A stretch of DNA of 64,000 nucleotides from CAVSUR01 sp052143655 (GTDB taxonomy: Bacteria; Actinomycetota; Actinomycetes; Streptosporangiales; Streptosporangiaceae), in the NCBI GenBank assembly GCA_052143655.1, contig JBKQSL010000032.1:1-64000 (forward strand), read 5' to 3'. A program made the translations under genes and the position numbers. This document shows positions 1-7,679 of the stretch, one piece after another (the stretch's first letter is position 1; each line of letters begins with the position of its first letter). The notes beneath the pieces were generated by a model. That model ran no database searches. It had not been told where the DNA came from and saw nothing but the letters and a program-made list of their open reading frames with translations.

Positions 1-90
1 AGGGGAGTTCGATGATCTCGGTTAGCAGCCCGCAGCCGTCGGCGGTTACCAGTTGCCGGACCTGACCGGGTAGTCGGTCGGCCTGGCCAA
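1..90 (-). other. Possible partial coding stretch at the left edge
   Basis: Read on the minus strand this stretch stays open to the window edge and gives a coding-like run containing RLPGQVRQLV and GLLTEIIELP. No ATG, GTG or TTG start is visible between it and the stop of the next gene to the right, so it may be a decayed gene or part of a gene whose start is not conventional. I do not recognise a family. Nothing else is seen here. Confidence 0.2.
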
Positions 91-96
91 GCCGGG

Positions 97-627
97 TCAG
101 GTGATGGCGTCGGGCTCGATCATCCACGGCAGGAGGCGGGCGGCCGGCGCTCGGGCGGCTTGCGCGGCCTGCTCGGGATCAGCCAGGGCGCTCGCCACCC
201 GGCCGAGCAGGGACCGGATCGTCGCAGTGGCCACCCGGTGCAGGATCGTCCGGTCCAGGCCGGCGCCCAGGGTTGCCAGCGGCGGCCGGTAGGCGCCCGC
301 CAGCGCGAGCCGGGTGGCATCCGGTCCGGCCGGGGTCATCGTGATATCCGCGTCCAGGGCCGGGAACAGCCCGCTGCCGTGGCCTGCGGCTTCCCAGCGC
401 ACGATGAGGACTGCGGCGTCGTCCCGCTCCACGACCTCCCGGAAGTGCACCCGCACCAGCTTGGACATGCCCATCCGGCCGCCGGTCGGCCCGACCCGCA
501 TGAGGCCGGTGAGCCCGTCGCCATAAGCGACTTCGGAGGCGCTGTGCAGCCAGTCGCCGTGCGTCAGGTTCGCGAGCCTGGCCTGGGCGGCGCGAAAGCC
601 GACCTCCACGACCAGTTCCTCACCCAC
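97..627 (-). CDS. SRPBCC-like hypothetical protein
   Basis: A protein of about 176 residues of mixed alpha/beta character, with alternating hydrophobic strands and a long C-terminal helix (TILHRVATATIRSLLGRVAS), which fits the START/SRPBCC ligand-binding fold (polyketide cyclase-like or coenzyme Q-binding-like). No catalytic motif is visible. The GTG at 627 is preferred to the ATG at 633, because the AAGGGG ribosome-binding site abuts that ATG but sits six bases before the GTG. It is transcribed divergently from the membrane protein at 801. Function is unknown; the fold assignment is by sequence character only. Confidence 0.55.
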   Translation of the reverse strand: MGEELVVEVGFRAAQARLANLTHGDWLHSASEVAYGDGLTGLMRVGPTGGRMGMSKLVRVHFREVVERDDAAVLIVRWEAAGHGSGLFPALDADITMTPAGPDATRLALAGAYRPPLATLGAGLDRTILHRVATATIRSLLGRVASALADPEQAAQAARAPAARLLPWMIEPDAIT

Positions 628-667
628 GAACATCCCCTTAGGAAACCAGGGCGCTCGGCCCGCTGCT

Positions 668-685
668 CAGGGGCGAAAGTCCCAG
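668..685. promoter_or_regulatory. DosR/DevR-box-like palindrome
   Basis: Read on the minus strand the site is TGGGACTTTCGCCCCTG, an imperfect palindrome close to the mycobacterial DosR consensus (GGGACT, four bases, GTCCC). It lies about 40 bases before the SRPBCC-like gene and about 115 bases before the membrane protein at 801, in the divergent promoter region. Single occurrence; binding is inference. Confidence 0.3.
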
Positions 686-800
686 ATGTGACCGGTAACA
701 CGCCGTCAGCGGGCTGAGCCCGGACCGCGCTGGCCGGGCTGCGGGCGCGCCGGCGCACTACGAGGAGACCGGGCCCGGCGATCCGCATTAGAGTGCCGGT

Positions 801-1289
801 GTGACCCACGATGCCGAGACGCCGGCGGGTACCGCCCGCCGGGCGTTTCACGAAGAGCTCGATCCAGGCCAGCGCTCGGCACTGCTGAGCTGGCTCGCCT
901 TCACCGGCACGTTCGGCGCGGTCCGCATGATCACCTACAGCATCCGGGCGGGCCGCGGGCCGTTCCGCAATATCAGCGCCGGCGGCGAGCACCTGCATCA
1001 CTACATGTGGGGCATCGCCGCCCTCGCCGGAGTGGGAGCGGTCGCGGTGCGCGGCGAGGACGTCCAGCGCCGGCATCCGGCGGTGGCGATCTGCTACGGG
1101 TCGGGCCTGGCGCTGATCGTCGATGAGTTCGCCCTGCTGCTGGACCTCAAGGACGTGTACTGGGCGAAGCAGGGCCGGGTCTCGGTGGACCTGGGCGTGG
1201 GGGCCATCGCGATCACCGGGTCGTACTTCGCGGGCCTGCCGGTGCTGCGCGCGCTGGCGCGGCGCGGCAAGCAGCGCCCGGCCAGGTAG
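801..1289 (+). CDS. Small integral membrane protein with HLHHY motif
   Basis: A 162-residue protein starting at GTG, with about four hydrophobic segments (near residues 25-45, 62-80, 92-112 and 128-150). A conserved-looking HLHHYMWG motif near residue 62 lies just before the second segment, and DEFALLLDLKDVYW follows the third. Clustered histidines and acidic residues in a small membrane protein could bind a metal or haem, but nothing proves it. I do not recognise a named family. It stands alone between the divergent SRPBCC-like gene and an MFS remnant. Confidence 0.6.
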   Translation: MTHDAETPAGTARRAFHEELDPGQRSALLSWLAFTGTFGAVRMITYSIRAGRGPFRNISAGGEHLHHYMWGIAALAGVGAVAVRGEDVQRRHPAVAICYGSGLALIVDEFALLLDLKDVYWAKQGRVSVDLGVGAIAITGSYFAGLPVLRALARRGKQRPAR

Positions 1290-1304
1290 CGGACGGCGCG
1301 CCCT

Positions 1305-1766
1305 CCCGGTCACCGGCTTGCCTGCCGGGCGCCGCCGGATCTTCCTGACCGGCCTGGTCATCTTCGTGGCCGGCAGCATCGCGGCCGCGCTGGCCGGCTC
1401 GGGCGCGGCGCTGATCGGCAGCCGGGTGGTCCAGGGCATCGGCGGGGCCGTCGGCGTTGTCGCCCTGGTCGCCTTCGTGTCCTTCGAGCGGCTTCGCAAC
1501 CTGGCTGGCCGGGCGGTGCTGCTGGACCTGACCCTGTTCGCGATCCCTCGTTCCGCAACGGCGACATCGCCGCCGCGATCGTGAGCCTGGGCGAGTTCGG
1601 CATCCTGTTCGCCCTGCCGCTGTGGCTGCAGAACGTGCTCGCCCCGGCCGCCTTTGACACCGGGCTGATCCTGCTCCCGCTGGCGGCCGGGAGCTTCGTT
1701 GCCAGCGGATTCGGCGCCCAGGCCGGCGCCAGCCGCGGGGCGCCGCAGAGTAGCCGGATGCGCTAG
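1305..1766 (+). pseudogene. Remnant of a 14-TM DHA2-type MFS efflux transporter
   Basis: Two pieces of one family are joined out of frame. The first (about 1305-1540) reads GRRRIFLTGLVIFVAGSIAA followed by IGSRVVQGIGGAVG, typical of the TM3-TM4 region of DHA2 drug exporters. The second (about 1545-1766) reads FRNGDIAAAIVSLGEFGILF and then LPLWLQNVL, typical of TM8-9. A frameshift near 1540 and a large internal deletion separate them, and both ends are missing. It cannot make a transporter. Confidence 0.65.
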
Positions 1767-2946
1767 CGCACGCGGGCGGCGCCACCCGCGGGGATCTCGG
1801 CGCGGATCCGCGGCGGCGGCCAGCCGCGGCGGGCGAACTCAGCGGTGACGGCCGCCCCGGCCGCCCCCGCCTGCGAGTCGGGGACCAGCGCGATGACCGA
1901 GCCGCCGAAGCCGCCGCCGGTCATCCGCGCGCCGAGCGCGCCGGCGGCGACGGCCGCCGCCACTGCGGCGTCAGCTTCCGGCCAGGACACCTCGAAGTCG
2001 TCGCGCAGCGAGTCATGCGAGGCCGTCAGCAGCGGGCCGGCCTGGTCCACCCGGCCGTCGCGCAGCAGGTCCGCGATCGCGAGCACCCGGCCGTTCTCGG
2101 CAAGCACGTGCCGGGCCCGGCGGCGCAGCACCGGATCGGCCAGCCGGCCCACCTGCCCGGCGGCGTCGTCCTGCCCGGTCAGGTCACGCAGCGATGCGAC
2201 ACGCAGGGCGCGGGCCGCCGCCTCGCACGAGCGCCGCCGGTCGGCGTAGCCGCCGTCGGTCAGCTTGTGCCGGGCCCGGGTGTCGATGACCAGGATGACC
2301 GCCCGCGCGGCGGCCAGGTCCAGCGGCACCGAGGTCGCCGCGCCGCTGCGGCAGTCCAGCAGCAGCGCGTGCCCGGGCTCGCACAGCAGCACCGCCGACT
2401 GGTCCATGATGCCGGTGGGCGCGCCGACGAAATCGTTCTCCGCCCGGCGGGCCAGCGCGGCGAGCTCCGGGCGGCTGATGTCCAGCCCGGCCAGGCCGCT
2501 GAGGGCGAGGGCGACAGCGCATTCCAGCGCCGCCGACGACGACAGCCCGGCCCCGGCCGGGAGATCCGCGTCGATGACCAGGTCGGCGCCGGGCACCGGG
2601 TAGCCGGCCCCGGCCAGTGCCCACGCCACCCCGGCCGGGTAAGCGGCCCATCCGGTGACCGTGCCGGGCGCGAGCCCGTCCAGCGGCACGGCGGCCCGCT
2701 GCGCCCCGGGCTGGCGGGACGCGAGCGCGAGCACGGCGCCGGCGCGCCGGGCCGCCGCCACGGTGACCCCGGCGGCCAGCGCGAACGGCAGCACGAACCC
2801 GTCGTTGTAGTCGGTGTGCTCGCCGATCAGGTTGACCCGGCCCGGCGCCCGCCAGACCCCTTCGGGCGGCCCGCCGTGCTGGTCCGCGAACCACTGCGCG
2901 GCTGCGGCCGCCGGGTCATGGTCTTCCGCCGTCGTCCCCCGGTCAC
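1763..2946 (-). CDS. galK: Galactokinase, with apparent frameshift near the start
   Basis: GHMP kinase that phosphorylates galactose to galactose-1-phosphate in the Leloir pathway. The N-terminal signature is present (APGRVNLIGEHTDYNDGFVL), then the ATP loop GAGLSSSAALECAVAL, the region around GIMDQ, and the C-terminal MTGGGFGGSVIAL. The frame encoding these has no ATG, GTG or TTG start. A natural start exists at GTG 2946, overlapping the TGA of galE, but a run of five G (2936-2940 on the plus strand as C) puts it one base out of frame; six G would restore the full protein. This could be a real frameshift, programmed slippage or a sequencing error. It follows galE in one operon. Confidence 0.85.
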
Positions 2947-3917
2947 CTGGCGCCGGACCGGGCGCCGACGCACGCCCACGCGTCGGCGACCATGTCCCGC
3001 AGCCCGAGCTCAGGCTGCCAGCCGAGATCGGCCCGGATCCGGTCCGAGGAGGCGATCAGCACGGGCGGGTCACCGGGGCGGCGCGGCGCGGTCTGCGCCG
3101 GGATCGGCGCGCCGGTGACTTCCCGGCAGGCGGCCAGCACCTCCCGGTTGGAGAAGCCCCGGCCGCTGCCGAGGTTGTAGACCTGGTGGCGGCCCGGCTC
3201 GCAGGCCTTCAGCGCCAGCAGGTGCGCGCGGGCCAGGTCGGTGACATGGATGTAATCGCGCACGCAGGTGCCGTCGGGGGTGGGATAGTCGTCGCCGAAA
3301 ATGCTGACCTGCCGGCCCGGCTGGCTCGCGACCGTGAGGATGACCGGGATCAGGTGCGTCTCCGGGTCGTGCCGCTCGCCCAGCCAGCCGCCGTCGCCGA
3401 GCTGGCAGGCCCCGGCGACATTGAAATACCGCAGGCTGACGGCGCCGATCTGGTGCATCCGGGCGTGCTCGGCCAGCGCCGTGTCGACCGCGAGCTTGCT
3501 CGCGCCATACGGGTTCGACGGCCGCGGCGGTGCATCCTCCTCGATCGGCATGGTCGCCGGCTCGCCGTAGACGGCGGCGGTGGAGGAGAACACGATGGCC
3601 GCCACCCCGGCCGCCCGCATCGCCTCCAGCAAGGCCAGCGAGCCGCCCAGGTTATGCCGCCAGTACAGCTGCGGCTTGGCCACGGACTCGCCCACCAGCG
3701 ACCTGGCCGCGAAGTGCAGCACCGCGTCGCACCCGGGCAGCAGCCGGGCGGCGTCGGCCCGCAGGTCGCCCCGCTCGAACTTCGCGCCGGGCGGGACGGC
3801 ATCGGCGTGCCCGGTGGACAGGTCGTCGAGCACCACCACGTCGTGGCCGGCCGCGATCAGCTGGGCGGCAACCACACTGCCGATGTACCCGGCCCCGCCG
3901 GTAACCAGCAGCCGCAT
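2943..3917 (-). CDS. galE: UDP-glucose 4-epimerase
   Basis: A 324-residue extended SDR enzyme that interconverts UDP-galactose and UDP-glucose with bound NAD. The Rossmann motif is TGGAGYIGS at residues 7-15, followed by DDLSTGHADAVP, the catalytic Ser/Thr region FSSTAAVYG and the YGASK active-site Tyr-Lys. The C-terminal substrate region includes GSGRGFSNREV. The ATG at 3917 lies five bases after a GGAG site; a longer open frame upstream has no homology. The stop overlaps the likely start of galK, so the two are co-transcribed. Confidence 0.93.
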   Translation of the reverse strand: MRLLVTGGAGYIGSVVAAQLIAAGHDVVVLDDLSTGHADAVPPGAKFERGDLRADAARLLPGCDAVLHFAARSLVGESVAKPQLYWRHNLGGSLALLEAMRAAGVAAIVFSSTAAVYGEPATMPIEEDAPPRPSNPYGASKLAVDTALAEHARMHQIGAVSLRYFNVAGACQLGDGGWLGERHDPETHLIPVILTVASQPGRQVSIFGDDYPTPDGTCVRDYIHVTDLARAHLLALKACEPGRHQVYNLGSGRGFSNREVLAACREVTGAPIPAQTAPRRPGDPPVLIASSDRIRADLGWQPELGLRDMVADAWACVGARSGAR

Positions 3918-4094
3918 CGCCGCTCCAGTCCTGCCGCCCCGTGCGGCCGTAGTCGTCGGACGACAGGCCCGCCGGCGGCCAGCCGGCGGGCGCCTCGCGC
4001 TCATCCAAGCATGGTCAGGGCGTTGCCGGCCTGCAGGCCGGCCTATGTCGCCGGTACACGGCGGTATGTCCGTCGGCCAGCGCCGCGCTGCGGC

Positions 4095-4330
4095 TCAGCG
4101 GCCCGCCCGCAGCGGCCGGGCGGCCGGGTTCTGCGCGCCGCCCGCCGCCCCTCGCCGGGCGTCGGCCCGCTGCGCAGCGGCGGCGATGTTGCGCACCATG
4201 CCGCCGAAGACGATGCCGTGGAAGGGGGGGATGACCCGCCAGTAGGCGTGCCCGGCCAGCCCGCGCGGCTGGAAGATGGCGCGCTGGCGGCAGATCGTCC
4301 GGGCCGCCTTGTCCTGGCTCTTGTGTGCGA
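4095..4330 (-). pseudogene. C-terminal remnant of a DUF2867 (NmrA-like) protein
   Basis: The stretch reads FQPRGLAGHAYWRVIPPFHG then IVFGGMVRNIAAAA, which is the end of SDR proteins with a C-terminal DUF2867 domain. Nothing of the domain remains 5' of it in this frame: the sequence runs into DUF2442 remnants. The matching N-terminal end of such a gene lies 1.5 kb away at 5811-6006, same strand and right order. Confidence 0.6.
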
Positions 4331-4407
4331 CATGTACTGGGGGGCAATGCCGCGTCCGTACGCCAAGCGCCGCCAGCAGGGCAACCCCTGCGTGGTGGGC
4401 TGGACAG

Positions 4408-4604
4408 TCAGGCTGCGGCGAGTGGGTGTGCGTGCGCCTGCTCGTACAGTGGTTCCGGTGCCAGGTCGATGCCGTTGGGCCACGCAACAGTGCCAGCCTC
4501 TGCGTCGACGGTAACCTGGGCGAAATACTCAGGGTCGTTGAGCGGCTCCAGAACCCCTGTCCAGTGTTCAGCTGAGAGATCGACGTCGCCGACTGTGCCG
4601 TCAG
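4408..4604 (-). pseudogene. DUF2442 remnant lacking its N-terminus
   Basis: Reads DGTVGDVDLSAEHWTGVLEP and then LNDPEYFAQVTVDAEAGTVA, WPNGIDLAPEPLYE, the core of DUF2442 proteins, which often sit right after DUF4160 genes in toxin-antitoxin-like pairs. The first third of the domain and any start codon are missing; the sequence joins directly to the tail of the DUF4160 remnant in another frame, as expected of a small deletion. Confidence 0.6.
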
Positions 4605-4841
4605 AGACTCGTTCTTCCTGGCACGTTCCCAGTTCGCCAGGATCTCCTCGCCCCGGAGATTCACCTATTCCCGGACAAACTGGAGAGCCCGAGCGTCAAG
4701 GCTGCCAGCAAGGACGTTTCCATCCACCGAGACTGAGGCGCGGCGACCCGCATGGCAGGCATGGAAGTGGGCCACGGGGTGATCGCGTTCGTTCCAGTAC
4801 ATGTAGATCACCACTCCGTAGAACGCGCTGACACGTGGCAT
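4590..4841 (-). pseudogene. DUF4160 gene with in-frame amber stop
   Basis: From ATG 4841 the frame reads MPRVSAFYGVVIYMYW, HPVAHFHACHAGRRASVSVD and LQFVRE, the hallmark of DUF4160. A TAG at 4665-4667 then replaces the usual Trp, after which the same frame continues VNLRGEEILANWERARKNES, the normal end of the family. So one nonsense change breaks an otherwise readable gene. Its usual partner DUF2442 lies next to it and is also truncated. Confidence 0.65.
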
Positions 4842-5354
4842 GACATGACGATAGCCCGGCGGGAGGCACCGAGGGCCCTCACTGCCCCGGGCTGCGGGCG
4901 GACCCTTGCGGTGCTCGGCACCGGGATCAGCCCCGGCCTTCGCGCGGGTGCCTGCGATGCCCCAGGCGGCAGCCACATCGCCCACGGTTGAGGCCGCCGC
5001 ACCGGGCACGCCAGCGCCCGGACCCGCCATCAACGCAGTCACCCAGGCGTGGCTCGCCGCCGGGCTCGGCGCATGCGTCCCGCATCGCTGGTCCGCTCAT
5101 GCACGGCACGCCGCCCGTACTCGCGCCGCCCGTAACCTGGCACAACACGCGCTGGGAAATTTGTCACCTAGAACTCAAAACCCTGGCTTGACTGCGTGTC
5201 GACTGCAGGCGTCGGCAGCCGGATGTTCGGCACCGGGTAGAGCCAAGCTGACCGGTCTCGGCCTGTGAGTCCCTTGAATCGGGAATTGCCCCTGACCGCG
5301 TCGTTCCCGCCGGGTGCGGCCAGGCGGGCGGCGCGCCCGGCGGGCGCGCTGGGG
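4842..5354. other. Gene-free stretch inside the decayed region
   Basis: About 0.5 kb with no convincing gene on either strand. Base composition is less GC-skewed by codon position than the neighbours, and a short A/T-rich patch occurs around 5155-5195. I looked for a tRNA end or attachment site here and did not find one I could support. Confidence 0.4.
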
Positions 5355-5810
5355 TCACCAGGGCCGTGTGCTGGCCGCTGCCTGGAAGGTGCCGGTGAGG
5401 CCGTCCTGTGCGAGGGTAGCGAGGGTGACGATGATCTCTGCGCCCTGCTCGACGGTGCTGTTTCCTGAGTGGTGGTTGAGGTCGGTGGCCACATAGCCGG
5501 GGTCGGCGGAGTTGACCTTGATGCCCTCCGCGCGCAGGGCGCTGGCCCACATGACGGTCAGGGCGTTGAGAGCGGTCTTGGAGGAGTTGTAGGCCAGCAG
5601 GGAGGCGCCGGGCCATGCGGAAAACGGTCCCTGGGGATCGGCCGCCATGCTCAGCGAGCCGAGCATGCTGGAGACGTTGACGATCCTGGCGCCTCCGGCG
5701 CGGCGCAGCAGGGGGAGCAGCGTGTTGGTGATGGCGACGACCCCGAAGACATTGGTCTCATAGGTGCGGCGCATCTGGTCGGCGGTCACCTCGGTCACGG
5801 GCGCCCGGCA
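5355..5810 (-). pseudogene. Short-chain dehydrogenase, C-terminal part only
   Basis: The frame carries NVFGVVAITNTLLPLLRR, the catalytic Ser strand IVNVSSMLGS, the YNSSK active-site Tyr and Lys, and PGYVATDLN, and ends in a typical SDR tail (GTFQAAASTRPW). The N-terminal Rossmann half with TGxxxGIG is absent; upstream the sequence switches to an NmrA-type N-terminus at about 5810. It therefore cannot be a functional SDR unless the hybrid is used. Confidence 0.65.
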
Positions 5811-6006
5811 CGTCGCGAACCGGCTCCGCGTCGCCAGCGTCGGCGGTGACTACCTCCACCTGGTCAGACCACGGGCGGTCAGCGAGCTTCCCCGGGTCCC
5901 GGGCCATGCACCGGACCTGGTGGCCAGCGGCCAGCAGTTCGGGCACCAGCCGCCCGCCGATGTACCCTGAGACCTCCGTCACCAGGCAGCACAGCGATTC
6001 GGTCAT
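5811..6006 (-). pseudogene. N-terminal remnant of an NmrA/DUF2867-type protein
   Basis: From ATG 6006 it reads TEVSGYIGGRLVPELLAAGH, then VRCMARDPGKLADRPW and VEVVTADAGD, the first 65 residues of an atypical SDR. The first Gly of the GxxGxxG dinucleotide motif is Glu, and the frame then runs out of homology at the join with the SDR fragment. Together with 4095-4330 it looks like the two ends of one gene split by foreign pieces. Confidence 0.55.
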
Positions 6007-6120
6007 CCGTTTCAGTCTCGCGTGCGATCCGATCCGCCCGCCGTCGGCCCACGCCAGCCGCCCCGCGCGCCACCCGTGGGCTGCGCGGCAACCCGGGCGG
6101 TCACGGGCTACCCTGCTGCA

Positions 6121-7386
6121 ATGATTTCCGCCGGGTCCGATGAGCTGCTCGGCCTGTTCCCGCCGGGCACCGTCCAAGACCCTGACGGCATGCTGCGGGT
6201 CGGCGGCTGCCGCCTGGACGAGATCGCGGCCGCCCACGGCACGCCGGTCCTCGTCGTCGACGAGAAGGCGGTCCGCCAGCGGGCCCGCGACTACCGTGCG
6301 CAGCTCGCCGCGCGGTGGCCGGACTCGCAAGTGCTGTTCGCGTCGAAGGCGTTTCCGTGCACCGCCGTGCAGCGGCTGATGGTGCAGGAGGGCCTGTGGC
6401 TGGATGTCGCGGGCGGCGGGGAGATCGTCACCGCGCTCGCCGCCGGGGCTGACCCGGCCACGCTGGTGCTGCACGGCAACGCCAAGACCACCGAGGAGAT
6501 CGAGCTCGCCGTCGGCCAGGGGGTGGGCACCGTCGTCGTCGACAACGCCGACGACATCGGCCGGCTGGAGTCGGTGGTGCCCCGCGGCCGGGTCCAGGGC
6601 TGCCTGGTCCGGGTGATTCCCGGTGTGCGCAGCTCCACCTATCCCGCCTACGCGACCGGGCACGAGGGGTCGAAGTTCGGGCTGTCACCCGAGGCCGCCA
6701 GCGCGGCGATCGCTCGGATCGAGGCGTCGCCGCGGCTGCGGATGGACGGCCTGCACACCCATGTCGGCTCGCAGATCCTGGCGGCACAGGAGCTGGCGGC
6801 GGCGGTGGCGCCACTAGCCGCCCTCGGCGAGTTCGCCGTCTACGACCTCGGCGGCGGGCTGGGCTGCCGGTACACCTACGCCGATCATCCGCCGGGCCTG
6901 GGCGGCTACCTGGACGCGCTCACCGGCCAGGCTCGCGCGCACCTGCCGGCCGGCGCGCGCATCTGGATCGAGCCGGGCCGCAGCCTGGTGGCGCCGAACG
7001 CGGTCACGCTGTACCGGGTGACGACGGTCAAGTCCGGCGGCACCACGTTCGTCGCGGTCGACGGCGGGATGGGGGACAACCTGGAAGTCGCGCTGGTCGG
7101 CCAGCGCTTCGAGGCGGCGATCGCCGACCGGCCGGGCGGCGGCACGCCGGTCACCGTCGTCGGCCGGCACTGCGAGTCCGGTGACGTGCTCAGCACGGAC
7201 GTGCCGCTGCCGGACCCGCGGGTCGGTGACCTGCTCGCCATCCCGGTGACCGGCGCGTACTGCCACACGATGGCCAACAACTACAACGGCGCCCGGCGGA
7301 TCCCGGTGGTGTTCGCCGACGGCGCGGCCACCCGGCTGGTGGTCCGCAGGGAAACCTGGCAGGAACTGCTCAGCCGTGACGTCTGA
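6121..7386 (+). CDS. lysA: Diaminopimelate decarboxylase family (LysA-like)
   Basis: A 421-residue fold-type III PLP enzyme. The PLP lysine is in LFASKAF (near residue 79), followed by HTHVGSQ, the phosphate-binding DLGGGLG, EPGRSLV, and the C-terminal CESGDVL plus GAYCHTMANNYNG, the dimer-interface Cys and Tyr of DAP decarboxylases. It would convert meso-diaminopimelate to lysine. No lysine or threonine biosynthesis genes are nearby, so it may be a second copy or act on a related amino acid. The ATG at 6121 begins the domain; earlier in-frame codons show no conservation. Confidence 0.8.
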   Translation: MISAGSDELLGLFPPGTVQDPDGMLRVGGCRLDEIAAAHGTPVLVVDEKAVRQRARDYRAQLAARWPDSQVLFASKAFPCTAVQRLMVQEGLWLDVAGGGEIVTALAAGADPATLVLHGNAKTTEEIELAVGQGVGTVVVDNADDIGRLESVVPRGRVQGCLVRVIPGVRSSTYPAYATGHEGSKFGLSPEAASAAIARIEASPRLRMDGLHTHVGSQILAAQELAAAVAPLAALGEFAVYDLGGGLGCRYTYADHPPGLGGYLDALTGQARAHLPAGARIWIEPGRSLVAPNAVTLYRVTTVKSGGTTFVAVDGGMGDNLEVALVGQRFEAAIADRPGGGTPVTVVGRHCESGDVLSTDVPLPDPRVGDLLAIPVTGAYCHTMANNYNGARRIPVVFADGAATRLVVRRETWQELLSRDV

Positions 7387-7440
7387 GCCCGGCGCCGCCG
7401 CCTGCGCCGGTTAATCCGGTCCGCCCTGGGCAGGGGAGCA

Positions 7441-7477
7441 GGGTTGCAGCGCGGCCGGGGGGTTGCAGTGCGGCCGG
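7441..7477. repeat. Two-copy 18-bp direct repeat
   Basis: GGGTTGCAGCGCGGCCGG (7441-7458) is repeated at 7460-7477 with one change (C to T), period 19. It lies just after lysA in a non-coding gap. No function is evident. Confidence 0.5.
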
Positions 7478-7487
7478 AGCGCTGGAC

Positions 7488-7616
7488 TCAGGAGGCAGGT
7501 TCCCACCGCACCACCCGGGCATTGCCGGCGAGCACCTGGTTCTCCGGCTCCGGGCTCGGCTCGACCAGGGCGTCCAGCCTGTCAACGACCCCCTCGACGC
7601 CGGGCTCGGGCTGCAT
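7488..7616 (-). CDS. Possible 42-residue protein
   Basis: ATG at 7616 follows a GAGGTG site. The product is acidic and proline-rich at the N-terminus (MQPEPGVEGVVDRLDALVEP) and ends VLAGNARVVRWEPAS. Its codon pattern looks coding. It is divergent from the UvrD-like helicase, in an otherwise empty 290-base gap. I do not recognise it. Confidence 0.35.
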   Translation of the reverse strand: MQPEPGVEGVVDRLDALVEPSPEPENQVLAGNARVVRWEPAS

Positions 7617-7679
7617 GCGTCACCTCGGCTAGCTGGACGCGCAAGACCGCTGTCAGAGCTGCCCGGTACCGTCCGGGCC

